Origin: Janibacter sp. DB-40
GTDB lineage: Bacteria; Actinomycetota; Actinomycetes; Actinomycetales; Dermatophilaceae
Assembly (NCBI RefSeq): GCF_029510815.1
Contig: NZ_CP120360.1
Location: 2,294,001-2,358,000 of the forward strand
DNA: 64,000 bases
Reading direction: 5' to 3'
Each line of letters starts with the position of its first letter. Within the stretch, counting starts at the first letter, position 1. The notes below the pieces were generated by a model. That model was not told the DNA's origin. It searched no databases and worked only from the letters and a program-made list of their open reading frames with translations. The position numbers were made by a program, and so were the translations under genes. Below are positions 47,888 to 56,422 of the stretch, one piece after another.

Positions 47888-48552
47888 GAGTCGAAACGGA
47901 ATCCCACGCCGCGCACCGTCGCGATGTGTGTCGGGTCCGCGACGTCGTCACCGAGCTTGCGACGCAGGACGGAGATGTGCATGTCCAGTGCCTTGGTCGA
48001 GCCGTACCACTCGGTCTCCCAGACCTCGCCCATCAGCTGCTCGCGGGTGACGACGCGGCCCCGCTCGCGCACGAGGACGCTGAGCACGGAGAACTCCTTG
48101 GCCGTCAGCGGCAGCTCCTCGCCGTGGAACCACACGCGGCGGCTGTCGAGGTCCAGGCGCAGGGGGCCGCTCGGCTCGAGCGCCTCGTCGTTGCGTCGAC
48201 GCAGCAGCGCGCGCACGCGGGCCATGAGCTCCGCGAGACGGAAGGGCTTGGTGACGTAGTCGTCGGCTCCGGCGTCGAGTCCGACGACGGTGTCGACCTC
48301 GTCGGCGCGGGCGGTGAGGATGAGGACGGGGACGTCGGAACCGGTGGCGCGCATCCGTCGGCACACCTCGAGCCCGTCGAGGGTCGGTAGCCCCAGATCG
48401 AGGACCAGCAGGTCGGGAGGCGTCCCGAGGGCGACGTCGAGGGCCTCGCGGCCGTCGGCGTGCACGGTCACGTCGTACCCCTCGCGCACGAGAGCACGTG
48501 CCAGGGGGTCGGAGATGGCGGTGTCGTCCTCGGCCAGCAGCACTCGGGTCAT
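47884..48552 (-). CDS. OmpR-family response regulator
   Basis: A 222-residue regulator paired with the kinase downstream. The receiver has LLAEDDTAISDPLARALV, phospho-acceptor Asp in LLVLDLGLPTLDGLEVC, and VTKPFRLAELMARV. The winged helix has LTAKEFSVLSVLVRERGRVV and ALDMHISVLRRKLGDD. ATG 48552 fits the domain (MTRVLLAEDD); ATG 48573 is in frame seven residues upstream. Confidence 0.93.
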   Translation of the reverse strand: MTRVLLAEDDTAISDPLARALVREGYDVTVHADGREALDVALGTPPDLLVLDLGLPTLDGLEVCRRMRATGSDVPVLILTARADEVDTVVGLDAGADDYVTKPFRLAELMARVRALLRRRNDEALEPSGPLRLDLDSRRVWFHGEELPLTAKEFSVLSVLVRERGRVVTREQLMGEVWETEWYGSTKALDMHISVLRRKLGDDVADPTHIATVRGVGFRFDS

Positions 48553-48575
48553 GGTCGGATCATAGGAACTCATCC

Positions 48576-49646
48576 TCAGACGTGCGCGGTGACATCGGCG
48601 GTGCGCCGCGCTCCCCTGACCCGGACGAGCCGGCTCGGGACGACCTCACCGATGCCACGCAGCGACCGACGGCGCGTCGGGACGGCGGCGAAGCCGCTGA
48701 GCGGTTCGAGCAACCGGGTGAGGGCGTCGTCGACGTAGACGCCGCCCGGCGGCGCGACGGAGGTCAGCCGGCTGGCGCGGTTGACCGTCGTGCCGAAGAC
48801 GTCGCCGAGCCGACGCACGACCGGGCCGTGGGCCATCCCGATCCGTGCCTCCGGGAGGAGGTCGTCCTCGGTCATGGCCTCGACGAGGTCGAGGGCGATG
48901 GCGGCCGCGGGAGCGACCTCGAAGGTCTGGAAGAGCACCTCGTCACCCACCGTCTTCACGACTCGCCCGCCGTGGGCGGTGACGATGTCCGTGCACAGGT
49001 CCTCGAATCGCTGGACCAGCCGCGCGAGGTCCCGCTCCGTGAGACGGCGCACGACCGAGGTGAAGTTGACCAGGTCGGCGAACCCGATGACCGACATCCG
49101 GCCGGCTTCCTCCTCGACGGAGAGCAGCCGCTGGATCGTCGCGGTCAGCTGCCGTCGCCACACGTAGAGCAGGAGGGGCTCGAGGTCGTCGGCGAGGCCG
49201 GACAGCCAGGCCGCGGCGACCTCGGAGTCGCCGATGGCCTCCTCCTCGGTCGGCTCGTCGTCACCGTGGCGCTGGCGGGAGACCTCCTCGAGGACCAGCT
49301 GCGCCTGCCACGCGGCGAGGCGGTCCATGGTCCGTGCGAGAGCGCGGGTCATCGACAGCGCGAACTCCTCGGGGAACTCGCCCTCCCTGACCAACCGGGC
49401 CACCCGCGCGAGCGCCTCAAGGTCGGCCTCGGTGAACATGTCGTCGCCCTCCTGGACGATGGGGAAGCCCATCGCGTGCCAGAACTTGCGGGCGGAGCGC
49501 ACCGACACCCCGGCGCCGCGGGAGACCTGGCGCCGTCCCATCGACGCGGGCCGGCCGAGCAGGACGCGCTCGAACTCCTCCGGCGCGCGGTCGTCCGGGA
49601 GGTCCGACTCGTCGGGGCCGTGCCCGTGGGTTCCTTCGTACGGCAC
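48576..49646 (-). CDS. Class III adenylate/guanylate cyclase with Rv1264-like regulatory domain
   Basis: A 356-residue cytosolic cyclase. Residues 25-165 resemble the autoinhibitory, pH-responsive domain of mycobacterial Rv1264 (RRQVSRGAGVSVRSARKFWHAMGFPIV, then FTEADLEALARVARLVREGE). The catalytic domain has metal Asp in VIGFADLVNFTSV, the purine Lys in VVKTVGDEVLF with the second metal Asp, and transition-state residues in GTTVNRASRL. It probably makes cAMP in response to acid or fatty acids. It starts 24 bases before birA ends and ends just before the response regulator begins. Confidence 0.9.
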   Translation of the reverse strand: MPYEGTHGHGPDESDLPDDRAPEEFERVLLGRPASMGRRQVSRGAGVSVRSARKFWHAMGFPIVQEGDDMFTEADLEALARVARLVREGEFPEEFALSMTRALARTMDRLAAWQAQLVLEEVSRQRHGDDEPTEEEAIGDSEVAAAWLSGLADDLEPLLLYVWRRQLTATIQRLLSVEEEAGRMSVIGFADLVNFTSVVRRLTERDLARLVQRFEDLCTDIVTAHGGRVVKTVGDEVLFQTFEVAPAAAIALDLVEAMTEDDLLPEARIGMAHGPVVRRLGDVFGTTVNRASRLTSVAPPGGVYVDDALTRLLEPLSGFAAVPTRRRSLRGIGEVVPSRLVRVRGARRTADVTAHV

Positions 49647-49670
49647 AGCACCTCCGTGGCGGTCGATGGG

Positions 49671-50453
49671 TCAGTGGGGCGACGCGCCGGGCAGTCGGAT
49701 GTGCTGCACGTCACCTGCCGCCACGGTATCCGAGCCACGCGCCCCGGTGACACACAGCCGTCCCTCGAGGTCCAGGCCGGTGGTCTCGACCTCCTCCCGG
49801 GTGCCGTCGGGGTGGTGCACGACGACGCGGCGCCCGAGGGTGGCGCAGGCGCCGGCATAGGCCGCCCGGACCTGCTCGGCCGAGTCGCCGCCCTCCGTCA
49901 GGGCGGCGTGCCGGTGCCGCAGGTGGGTGAGGACCGCTGCCGCGAGCGTGGTCCGGTCGACCTGTGCACCGACGAGGCGAAGGGAGGTGGCCGTCTCCAC
50001 CGGCAGGTCACCGCGGTCGTGGCCCACGTTGATGCCGATGCCCACGACCACGCGCCCGTCGGGCCGCGACTGGCACAGGATGCCGCAGACCTTCCGGTCC
50101 CCGTCGCCCGGGAGGAGGACGTCGTTGGGCCACTTCAGGTGGGCGTCCACCCCTTCGTCCACGAGCGCGGAGCGCACGGCCAGTCCCGTCGCGAGGGGCA
50201 GCCACCCCGGGGGCTGCACCGGGGGCACGACCACCGACATGGCCAGGGAGGCCCCGGGCGTGTCCTGCCACGGACGCCCGAGACGCCCCCGGCCGGCCGT
50301 CTGGTGCTCGGTGACGACCGGTGACCACAGTGCCCCGCGCTCCGCCGCAGCAGCGTTCGTCGAGCCGACCCGGGGCAGGTGGACGACATCGCCCCACCCC
50401 TCCTCGGGCGGGAGCAGGGTGGTCAGTCGTTGGACGTCCATCGGGGTCGGCAC
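49671..50453 (-). CDS. birA: Biotin--acetyl-CoA-carboxylase ligase
   Basis: A 260-residue monofunctional (class I) biotin protein ligase that activates biotin as biotinyl-AMP and loads it on carboxylase carriers. It has [20 protein letters not shown] (biotinyl-AMP loop), [10 protein letters not shown] with the catalytic Lys, and [14 protein letters not shown]. No N-terminal HTH is present. GTG 50453 is chosen because the -10 box TAACCT ends seven bases upstream; ATG 50441 is the alternative. It is divergent from its likely metabolic partner, the carboxylase genes. Confidence 0.94.
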   Translation of the reverse strand: MPTPMDVQRLTTLLPPEEGWGDVVHLPRVGSTNAAAAERGALWSPVVTEHQTAGRGRLGRPWQDTPGASLAMSVVVPPVQPPGWLPLATGLAVRSALVDEGVDAHLKWPNDVLLPGDGDRKVCGILCQSRPDGRVVVGIGINVGHDRGDLPVETATSLRLVGAQVDRTTLAAAVLTHLRHRHAALTEGGDSAEQVRAAYAGACATLGRRVVVHHPDGTREEVETTGLDLEGRLCVTGARGSDTVAAGDVQHIRLPGASPH

Positions 50454-50460
50454 ACCGGCA

Positions 50461-50470
50461 AGGTTAGGCT
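50461..50470. promoter_or_regulatory. Overlapping divergent -10 boxes for birA and the carboxylase beta gene
   Basis: AGGTTA (50461-50466) is TAACCT on the minus strand, seven bases before GTG 50453. TAGGCT (50465-50470) is seven bases before ATG 50478. The two boxes share two bases, so polymerases at the two leaderless promoters should exclude each other. Confidence 0.6.
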
Positions 50471-50477
50471 TCGCACC

Positions 50478-52118
50478 ATGTCCCAGAGCACCGAGACCAC
50501 TGACGCTCACTCCATCGGCGGCACCGATGTCCCCGTCGACATCGACATCCACACGACGGCCGGCAAGCTCGCCGACCTCAAGCGTCGCGTGGCCGAAGTC
50601 GCCAACGCCGGGTCGACCCGCGCCGTGGAGAAGCAGCACAACCGCGGCAAGCAGACCGCCCGCGAGCGCATCGCGCTCCTCCTCGACGAGGGCACCTTCG
50701 TCGAGATGGACAAGTACGCCCGCCACCGCTCGACCGCCTTCGGCCAGGAGGCCAACCGGCCCTACGGCGACGGCGTCGTCACGGGCTACGGCACGGTCGA
50801 CGGTCGTCAGGTCGCCGTCTTCGCGCAGGACTTCACCGTCTTCGGCGGGTCCCTCGGTGAGGTCTTCGGCGAGAAGATCACCAAGGTCATGGACTTCGCG
50901 ATGAAGATCGGCTGCCCGGTGGTCGGCCTCAACGACTCCGGCGGCGCCCGCATCCAGGAGGGCGTGGTCTCCCTGGGTCTCTACGGCGAGATCTTCAAGC
51001 GCAACGTGCACGCCTCGGGGGTCATCCCGCAGATCTCTTTGATCATGGGGCCGTGCGCCGGTGGCGCCGTCTACTCCCCCGCCGTCACCGACTTCACCGT
51101 CATGGTCGACCAGACCTCGCACATGTTCATCACCGGCCCGGACGTCATCAAGACCGTGACCGGCGAGGACGTGGAGTTCGAGGAGCTCGGTGGTGCGCAC
51201 ACGCACAACAGCAAGTCCGGCGTGGCCCACTACATGGCCTCCGACGAGGACGATGCGATCGACTACGTCAAGGCGCTGCTGAGCTACCTGCCGAGCAACA
51301 ACCTCGAGGACCCGCCGGTCTTCGGCGAGGAGCTCGACCTCGAGGTGACGGACGAGGACCGGGTGCTCGACACGATCATCCCGGACTCGCCGAACATGCC
51401 CTACGACATGAAGCAGGTCATCACCTCGGTCGTCGACGACGGCGACTTCCTCGAGGTGCAGCCGCTGTTCGCGCCCAACATCATCTGCGGCTTCGCCCGG
51501 ATCGAGGGCCGCTCGGTGGGCGTCGTCGCCAACAACCCGATGCAGTTCGCGGGCACGCTCGACATCGGCGCCTCGGAGAAGGCCGCCCGCTTCGTGCGCA
51601 CCTGCGACGCCTTCAACGTCCCCGTCCTGACCTTCGTCGACGTCCCGGGCTTCCTGCCGGGCACCGACCAGGAGTGGAACGGCATCATCCGCCGCGGCGC
51701 CAAGCTGATCTTCGCCTACGCCGAGGCGACCGTCCCGCTCGTCACGGTCATCACCCGCAAGGCGTACGGCGGCGCCTACGACGTCATGGGCTCCAAGCAC
51801 CTCGGCGCCGACATCAACCTCGCGTGGCCGACCGCCCAGATCGCCGTCATGGGCGCCCAGGGCGCGGTCAACATCCTCTACCGCAAGCAGCTCGCGGCCG
51901 CCGAGGCCGAGGGCCGTGACGTCGAGGAGGCGCGCCAGGAGTTCATCACCGCCTACGAGGACGCCTTGGCCAACCCGTACGTCGCAGCCGAGCGGGGCTA
52001 CATCGACACGGTCATCACGCCCAGCAACACCCGCATGAACGTCAGCCGGGCGCTGCGCGCACTCAAGACCAAGCGCGAGACGCTGCCGCCCAAGAAGCAC
52101 GGGAACATTCCGCTGTGA
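50478..52118 (+). CDS. Acyl-CoA carboxylase beta (carboxyltransferase) subunit
   Basis: A 546-residue biotin-dependent carboxyltransferase carboxylating acetyl- or propionyl-CoA to malonyl- or methylmalonyl-CoA. It has the acyl-CoA oxyanion region [40 protein letters not shown], and the biotin-side [31 protein letters not shown] and [15 protein letters not shown]. It resembles PccB/AccD5 of mycobacteria and Streptomyces. It is coupled to the epsilon subunit (TGATG). Confidence 0.96.
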   Translation: MSQSTETTDAHSIGGTDVPVDIDIHTTAGKLADLKRRVAEVANAGSTRAVEKQHNRGKQTARERIALLLDEGTFVEMDKYARHRSTAFGQEANRPYGDGVVTGYGTVDGRQVAVFAQDFTVFGGSLGEVFGEKITKVMDFAMKIGCPVVGLNDSGGARIQEGVVSLGLYGEIFKRNVHASGVIPQISLIMGPCAGGAVYSPAVTDFTVMVDQTSHMFITGPDVIKTVTGEDVEFEELGGAHTHNSKSGVAHYMASDEDDAIDYVKALLSYLPSNNLEDPPVFGEELDLEVTDEDRVLDTIIPDSPNMPYDMKQVITSVVDDGDFLEVQPLFAPNIICGFARIEGRSVGVVANNPMQFAGTLDIGASEKAARFVRTCDAFNVPVLTFVDVPGFLPGTDQEWNGIIRRGAKLIFAYAEATVPLVTVITRKAYGGAYDVMGSKHLGADINLAWPTAQIAVMGAQGAVNILYRKQLAAAEAEGRDVEEARQEFITAYEDALANPYVAAERGYIDTVITPSNTRMNVSRALRALKTKRETLPPKKHGNIPL

Positions 52119-52444
52119 TGTCCTCGCAGGCTCAGAACTCACAGCGGCTCCACGCTGTGACCGCGGACGACACCGTGACGGACACCCCGCAGGAGGCACC
52201 AACCGCGGACGACACCGTGACGGACACCCCGCAGGAGGCACCAACCGCGGCCCCGCACATCGAGGTCGTCGGCGATGCCTCGCCCGAGCAGGTCGCCGCG
52301 CTCGTCGCGGTCCTCTCCGGCGTGGACGGAGGCGAGGACGAGCCCTCCGGTCCGGCCAGCCGCTGGGCCTCGCGCGAGCGGCTCGTCCGCGCGACCCTGC
52401 ACCCGGGCCCCGGGGCCTGGCGGGCATCCGCCTTCCCCGGCTGA
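52118..52444 (+). CDS. Acyl-CoA carboxylase epsilon subunit
   Basis: A 108-residue small subunit that in actinobacteria stabilises and activates the carboxylase holoenzyme. The C-terminal core is recognisable: IEVVGDASPEQVAALVAVLSG, then SRWASRERLVR and HPGPGAWRASAFPG. The acidic N-terminus contains two copies of ADDTVTDTPQEAPT, encoded by a perfect 42-bp tandem repeat. It overlaps the beta subunit stop by one base. Confidence 0.9.
   Translation: MSSQAQNSQRLHAVTADDTVTDTPQEAPTADDTVTDTPQEAPTAAPHIEVVGDASPEQVAALVAVLSGVDGGEDEPSGPASRWASRERLVRATLHPGPGAWRASAFPG
52160..52243 (+). repeat. Perfect 2 x 42-bp tandem repeat in the epsilon subunit gene
   Basis: Bases 52160-52201 and 52202-52243 are identical, in frame, coding the acidic 14-residue unit TADDTVTDTPQEAP. 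Copy number could vary between strains by slippage without a frameshift. Confidence 0.93.
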
Positions 52445-52462
52445 CGTCCCACCCTGCCCGGC

Positions 52463-53122
52463 ATGCCGCACGTGCTCTCGGTCAACATCGGCCGTCCGAT
52501 GCTGCAGCGCATCCCCAGGGGTCGGCCGACCGGCATCGGCAAGCAGCCCGTCGACATCATCCGCGTGAGCGACCCCGGCCCGAAGCGGGTCGTCGACGGT
52601 GCGGGCGTCTCGGGTGTCGCCGGGGACCACGTCGGTGACGGCCGACACCACGGGGGCGCGGACCAGGCCGTCTACGCCTTCGCCCGCGAGGAGCTCGACG
52701 CGTGGGAACGACAGCTCGGACGCGAGCTGCCCCACGGGATGTTCGGCGAGAACCTGACGACGCTCGGCATCGACGTCGACGCGGCCGAGGTCGGCGACCG
52801 GTGGCGCGTCGGGACCGCCGTGCTGGAGGTCCGCGGCCCCCGGGTGCCGTGCGCGACCTTCGGCGAGCGCATGGGCGAACGCGGCTGGGTCAGGCGCTTC
52901 GCCGCGCACGGCCGCAGCGGCGCCTATCTGCAGGTCGTCGAGCCCGGCGAGATCCGCCCCGGGGACGCCATCACCGCCACTCCCTCGGGGTCGGGGCTGA
53001 CCGTGCCGACCTACCTGCGCGCCTGGTTCGGGGACCCCGATGCCGCCCGCACGGCTCTCGACTCCGGCGTCCTCACCGGTGACCGGCGCGCCGAGCTGAA
53101 GCGGGTCACCGCCCGACGCTGA
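52463..53122 (+). CDS. MOSC-domain protein
   Basis: A 219-residue MOSC (molybdenum cofactor sulfurase C-terminal) protein of the YiiM type. It has GIGKQPVDIIRVSDP, DGRHHGGADQAVYAFAREEL, GMFGENLTTLGIDV, and the cysteine-bearing VRGPRVPCATFGERMG. YiiM-type proteins detoxify N-hydroxylated bases with molybdenum cofactor. It follows the carboxylase genes on the same strand but no functional link is obvious. Confidence 0.9.
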   Translation: MPHVLSVNIGRPMLQRIPRGRPTGIGKQPVDIIRVSDPGPKRVVDGAGVSGVAGDHVGDGRHHGGADQAVYAFAREELDAWERQLGRELPHGMFGENLTTLGIDVDAAEVGDRWRVGTAVLEVRGPRVPCATFGERMGERGWVRRFAAHGRSGAYLQVVEPGEIRPGDAITATPSGSGLTVPTYLRAWFGDPDAARTALDSGVLTGDRRAELKRVTARR

Positions 53123-53141
53123 GCCGGCCCGGCGAGTCACC

Positions 53142-53681
53142 TCAGAAGAGCGACAACGGCTCGTCCTGCGCGGGCTCGGCCGTCTGGTCGACGACATCAT
53201 GCGTCGTGCCGGGCCGGGCACCGGGGACACCCGGACCTGCTGTCGGCGCCGCCCCCTTCGCCCATGCCGCGGCCGCGCTCGTCGCGAGCCGGTCGGCGTG
53301 CTCGTTGAGCGCGTGGCCGGTGTGGCCCTTGACCCACTCGAAGGTCACCCGCCGCCCGGCCATCGCCGCGTCGAGGGCCTGCATGAGCTCGACGTTGAGG
53401 ACGGGCTGGCCGTCCTTCTTGCGCCAGCCCTTGCGCTTCCACCCGGGCATCCACGCGGTGATCGAGTTGATGACGTACTTGCTGTCGCAGATGACGTGCA
53501 GGTCCTCGTCGAGGTGGGCCGTCTGCTGCAGCAGGTCCAGGACGGCCATCAGCTCGCCCATGTTGTTCGTCCCGTGAGCCCAGCCGCCGCGGTCCCAGCG
53601 GTCCTCGTCGATGTACCAGCCCCAGCCTGCCGGGCCGGGGTTGCCGAGAGCGGATCCGTCGGCGGCGGCGGTGAGGATCAT
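53142..53681 (-). CDS. rnhA: Ribonuclease HI
   Basis: A 179-residue ribonuclease that cuts the RNA strand of RNA-DNA hybrids. The catalytic acids are Asp8 (AAADGSALGNPGPAGWG), Glu in NNMGELMAVLDLL, Asp in VICDSKYVINSI, and Asp in HADRLATSA; the active-site His is in VKGHTGHALNEHAD. Residues 150-179 are an extra low-complexity tail (AGPGVPGARPGTTHDV). Confidence 0.95.
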   Translation of the reverse strand: MILTAAADGSALGNPGPAGWGWYIDEDRWDRGGWAHGTNNMGELMAVLDLLQQTAHLDEDLHVICDSKYVINSITAWMPGWKRKGWRKKDGQPVLNVELMQALDAAMAGRRVTFEWVKGHTGHALNEHADRLATSAAAAWAKGAAPTAGPGVPGARPGTTHDVVDQTAEPAQDEPLSLF

Positions 53682-53802
53682 GCGGTCACTCCGTGGGGCG
53701 AAGGGGGAACGGCTGCGGTCTTCCTATCAGACGGGGCCGGCGTGATCGTGCACCTGGTTGGATCAGCACCCCGCGAGGGCTGCGTTCGGGCCGCGGGATC
53801 GG

Positions 53803-53808
53803 TACCGT
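53803..53808 (+). promoter_or_regulatory. -10 box TACCGT, leaderless promoter
   Basis: It ends seven bases before GTG 53816. Confidence 0.5.
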
Positions 53809-53815
53809 CCGGGGC

Positions 53816-55492
53816 GTGAGCACCGACACACCCCGTCCCACGACCGACATCGACCGCATCGCCGAGGCACACTTCGACGCCGAGGTCGCCCTCTCCCCCA
53901 TCGACGCGACCTATCTCGGCGTCCCGGGCCACGACACGGACCTGGACGACCTCTCTCCCGAGGGATTCGCCGCCGCCTCCCGATTGCGTCGGGAGACGCT
54001 GGGTGCGCTCGAGGGAGCCACGCCCGTCGACGACGTGGACCGGGCGACGCTGGAGGCGATGCGCGAGCGGCTCGGGCTCGGCGAGGAGATGCACGCGGCC
54101 GGCCTGGACCAGAGCGAGATCAACGTGCTCGCCTCCCCCATGCAGGCGGTGCGTGACGTCTTCGACGTCATGCCCACGGCGACGGCCGACGACTGGGCGA
54201 CGATCGCCACCCGCATGGGCAAGGTCCCGACCGCCCTCGAGCAGTGGACCGAGTCACTCGCCGCGTCGGCCGACGTCGGGCGGATCTCCCCCCTTCGCCA
54301 GTACGAGCGGTGCATCGAGCAGTGCACCGACCTGACCGCCCCGGACGGGTACTTCGCCTCCTTCCTCGCGGGCGCGAGCATGGACGGGCAGCCGCTCCCG
54401 GAGTCCGTCTCCGCCGACCTGCGTCGCTCGGTCGACGCAGCGGCCGGGGCCTACCGCGACCTCGCCGAGAGACTCAAGCCGTTGCGCGACAGGGCTCCCG
54501 AAGCGGACGCCTGTGGCCGTGAGGACTACCAGTTGCACTCGCGCGTATTCCTGGGCGCCCGGATCGACCTCGAGGAGACCTACGCGTGGGGGCAGGAGGA
54601 GCTCGCCCGGATCACGGGCGAGATGGCCGCGGTCGCCGAGCGGATCTCGCCCGGTGCGACCATCCGGGAGGCCATCGCGCGCCTGGACGCCGACCCCCGG
54701 TACCAGATCCACGGAACCGACGCGCTGCAGGCGTGGATGCAGGAGAAGGCGGACGAGGCCATCGAGCTCCTCTCACCGCACATGGACATCCCCGAGCCGG
54801 TCCGCACGATCGAGTGCATGATCGCGCCCACGGAGACCGGTGGCATCTACTACACCGGCCCGAGCGACGACTTCTCCCGTCCCGGCCGGATGTGGTGGTC
54901 GGTACCGAAGGGGGTCACCCAGTTCGGCACGTGGCGTGAGCTGACGACCGTCTACCACGAGGGCGTGCCGGGCCACCACCTCCAGGTCGGCCAGACCGTC
55001 CACCGGAAGCAGCTGCTCAATCGCTGGCGCCGGCTGGCCGCGTGGACCTCGGGCCACGGCGAGGGCTGGGCCCTGTACGCGGAGTGGCTCATGGCCGAGC
55101 TGGGCCACATGGACGACCCCGGCAACCGGATGGGCCTGCTCGACGGTCAGTCGCTCCGGGCGGCGCGGGTGGTCCTGGACATCGGGGTGCACTGCGGGTT
55201 CGAGGCGCCCGCCGAGGTCGGGGGCGGCGCCTGGACCTACGACAAGGCGTGGACCTTCCTCAGCGCCCACGCCAACATGGACGAGAGCTTCCTGCGCTTC
55301 GAGCTGGACCGATACCTCGGGTGGCCCGGGCAGGCCCCGAGCTACAAGATCGGTGAGCGGCTCTGGCTGCAGCTGCGCGACGAGACCGCCCGCCGGGAAG
55401 GCGAGGCCTTCGACCTCAAGGCCTTCCACCGCCGGGCCCTCGACATCGGCGGTGTCGGCCTGGACACTCTGCGCACGGCCGTGCTCGGCTGA
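53816..55492 (+). CDS. DUF885-family zinc metallopeptidase-like protein
   Basis: A 558-residue cytosolic protein of the DUF885 family. TVYHEGVPGHHLQVGQ (about residue 380) carries the HExxxHH-like metal motif, followed by SGHGEGWALYAEWLM with the third ligand Glu; LRFELDRYLGWPGQAPSYKIG closes the domain. Family members are predicted M32-like peptidases; substrate is unknown. GTG 53816 (MSTDTPRPTTDIDRIAEAHF) is used because of the leaderless promoter. Confidence 0.88.
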   Translation: MSTDTPRPTTDIDRIAEAHFDAEVALSPIDATYLGVPGHDTDLDDLSPEGFAAASRLRRETLGALEGATPVDDVDRATLEAMRERLGLGEEMHAAGLDQSEINVLASPMQAVRDVFDVMPTATADDWATIATRMGKVPTALEQWTESLAASADVGRISPLRQYERCIEQCTDLTAPDGYFASFLAGASMDGQPLPESVSADLRRSVDAAAGAYRDLAERLKPLRDRAPEADACGREDYQLHSRVFLGARIDLEETYAWGQEELARITGEMAAVAERISPGATIREAIARLDADPRYQIHGTDALQAWMQEKADEAIELLSPHMDIPEPVRTIECMIAPTETGGIYYTGPSDDFSRPGRMWWSVPKGVTQFGTWRELTTVYHEGVPGHHLQVGQTVHRKQLLNRWRRLAAWTSGHGEGWALYAEWLMAELGHMDDPGNRMGLLDGQSLRAARVVLDIGVHCGFEAPAEVGGGAWTYDKAWTFLSAHANMDESFLRFELDRYLGWPGQAPSYKIGERLWLQLRDETARREGEAFDLKAFHRRALDIGGVGLDTLRTAVLG

Positions 55493-55517
55493 GCGTCCTG
55501 CCCTGTGACCGATCCCC

Positions 55518-55523
55518 TACTCT
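55518..55523 (+). promoter_or_regulatory. -10 box TACTCT, leaderless promoter
   Basis: It ends six bases before ATG 55530. Confidence 0.6.
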
Positions 55524-55529
55524 TCCCTC

Positions 55530-56369
55530 ATGGGGAGCATTCGGGGGTCCGTTGTCGTCGTCGCGTCGCTGACGCTCGTTGCAGGGTGCTCGCTCGGCGG
55601 TGAGAGCGAGGGGCCGACAACGGTGACCGTCACGAGCTCCACGCCGCCAACCCACACCGAGACGACCACCGAGACGCCCACCGCACCCGCATCCGCCACG
55701 TCGTCGAGCGCGAGCCCGGCCCCCACGACGACCTCGTCGGCAGCGAGCGCCGGTCTGCCGACGGGCGTCGGCCCCTACGCCGACGGCTTCGTCCGGGCCT
55801 GGGGTATCGGTGACAGGGACGCTGCGTCGGCCTACGCGAGCGCTACCGCCGTAAGCAGCCTCTTCGCCTACGACGGTCGCGGCGGCAGCTCGTGGACGCG
55901 TGCGACCTCCGTCGACCAGGGCAGCCGGACCCAGGTGAAGTACACCGACGGCACCGGCCAGGCCCTGTACGTCCTCGTCGACACCGCAGCGGCACAGCAG
56001 GGATCGCAGGGTGCTGTCGTCGGCGCCAACGCCGAGTGGGAGGTCGACGACTCCGTCCCCATGCCTGGTGACTGGGGCATCGACCCCCCTGCCACGGGGC
56101 TCCCCTCCACCGTCACCGAGTACGCGGATGCCTTCGTCCGGGCATGGGGCGTCGATGCCCTGAGCGTGGACGACTACGCGAGCGATGACGTCGTCGCCAC
56201 GCTCTACACCGACTACGGCAGCGGCGGCAGCAACTGGTCGCGCTCGTCGAGCACCGCTTCCACGGTGACCTACAGCAACACCGACGGGAGCACGCTCGTC
56301 CTGACCCTTGATCCGACGACGGTCTCCGCGGGCGAGGGCGAGGGCATCACCGGAGCAACCTTCTCCTGA
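55530..56369 (+). CDS. Hypothetical lipoprotein with two repeated domains
   Basis: A 279-residue secreted lipoprotein. The signal peptide ends in lipobox LVAGC with Cys20. A Thr/Ser/Pro-rich linker (residues 30-75) is probably extended or glycosylated. Two homologous domains follow, beginning PYADGFVRAWGIGDRDAASAYAS and EYADAFVRAWGVDALSVDDYAS, each with GGSSW/GGSNW-type turns. The fold looks like tandem NTF2-like or IseA-like modules, but I recognise no named family. Confidence 0.8.
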   Translation: MGSIRGSVVVVASLTLVAGCSLGGESEGPTTVTVTSSTPPTHTETTTETPTAPASATSSSASPAPTTTSSAASAGLPTGVGPYADGFVRAWGIGDRDAASAYASATAVSSLFAYDGRGGSSWTRATSVDQGSRTQVKYTDGTGQALYVLVDTAAAQQGSQGAVVGANAEWEVDDSVPMPGDWGIDPPATGLPSTVTEYADAFVRAWGVDALSVDDYASDDVVATLYTDYGSGGSNWSRSSSTASTVTYSNTDGSTLVLTLDPTTVSAGEGEGITGATFS

Positions 56370-56376
56370 CGACGAA

Positions 56377-56408
56377 GGGGGCGGCGCAGGACCTCCTGCA
56401 CCACCCCC
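56377..56408. terminator. Terminator-like hairpin between convergent genes
   Basis: GGGGGCGGCGCAGG (56377-56390) pairs with CCTGCACCACCCCC (56395-56408) apart from two bulged or mismatched bases, with a four-base loop. It lies between the lipoprotein and lipase genes. Confidence 0.6.
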
Positions 56409-56422
56409 TCGCCCAAGTCACC

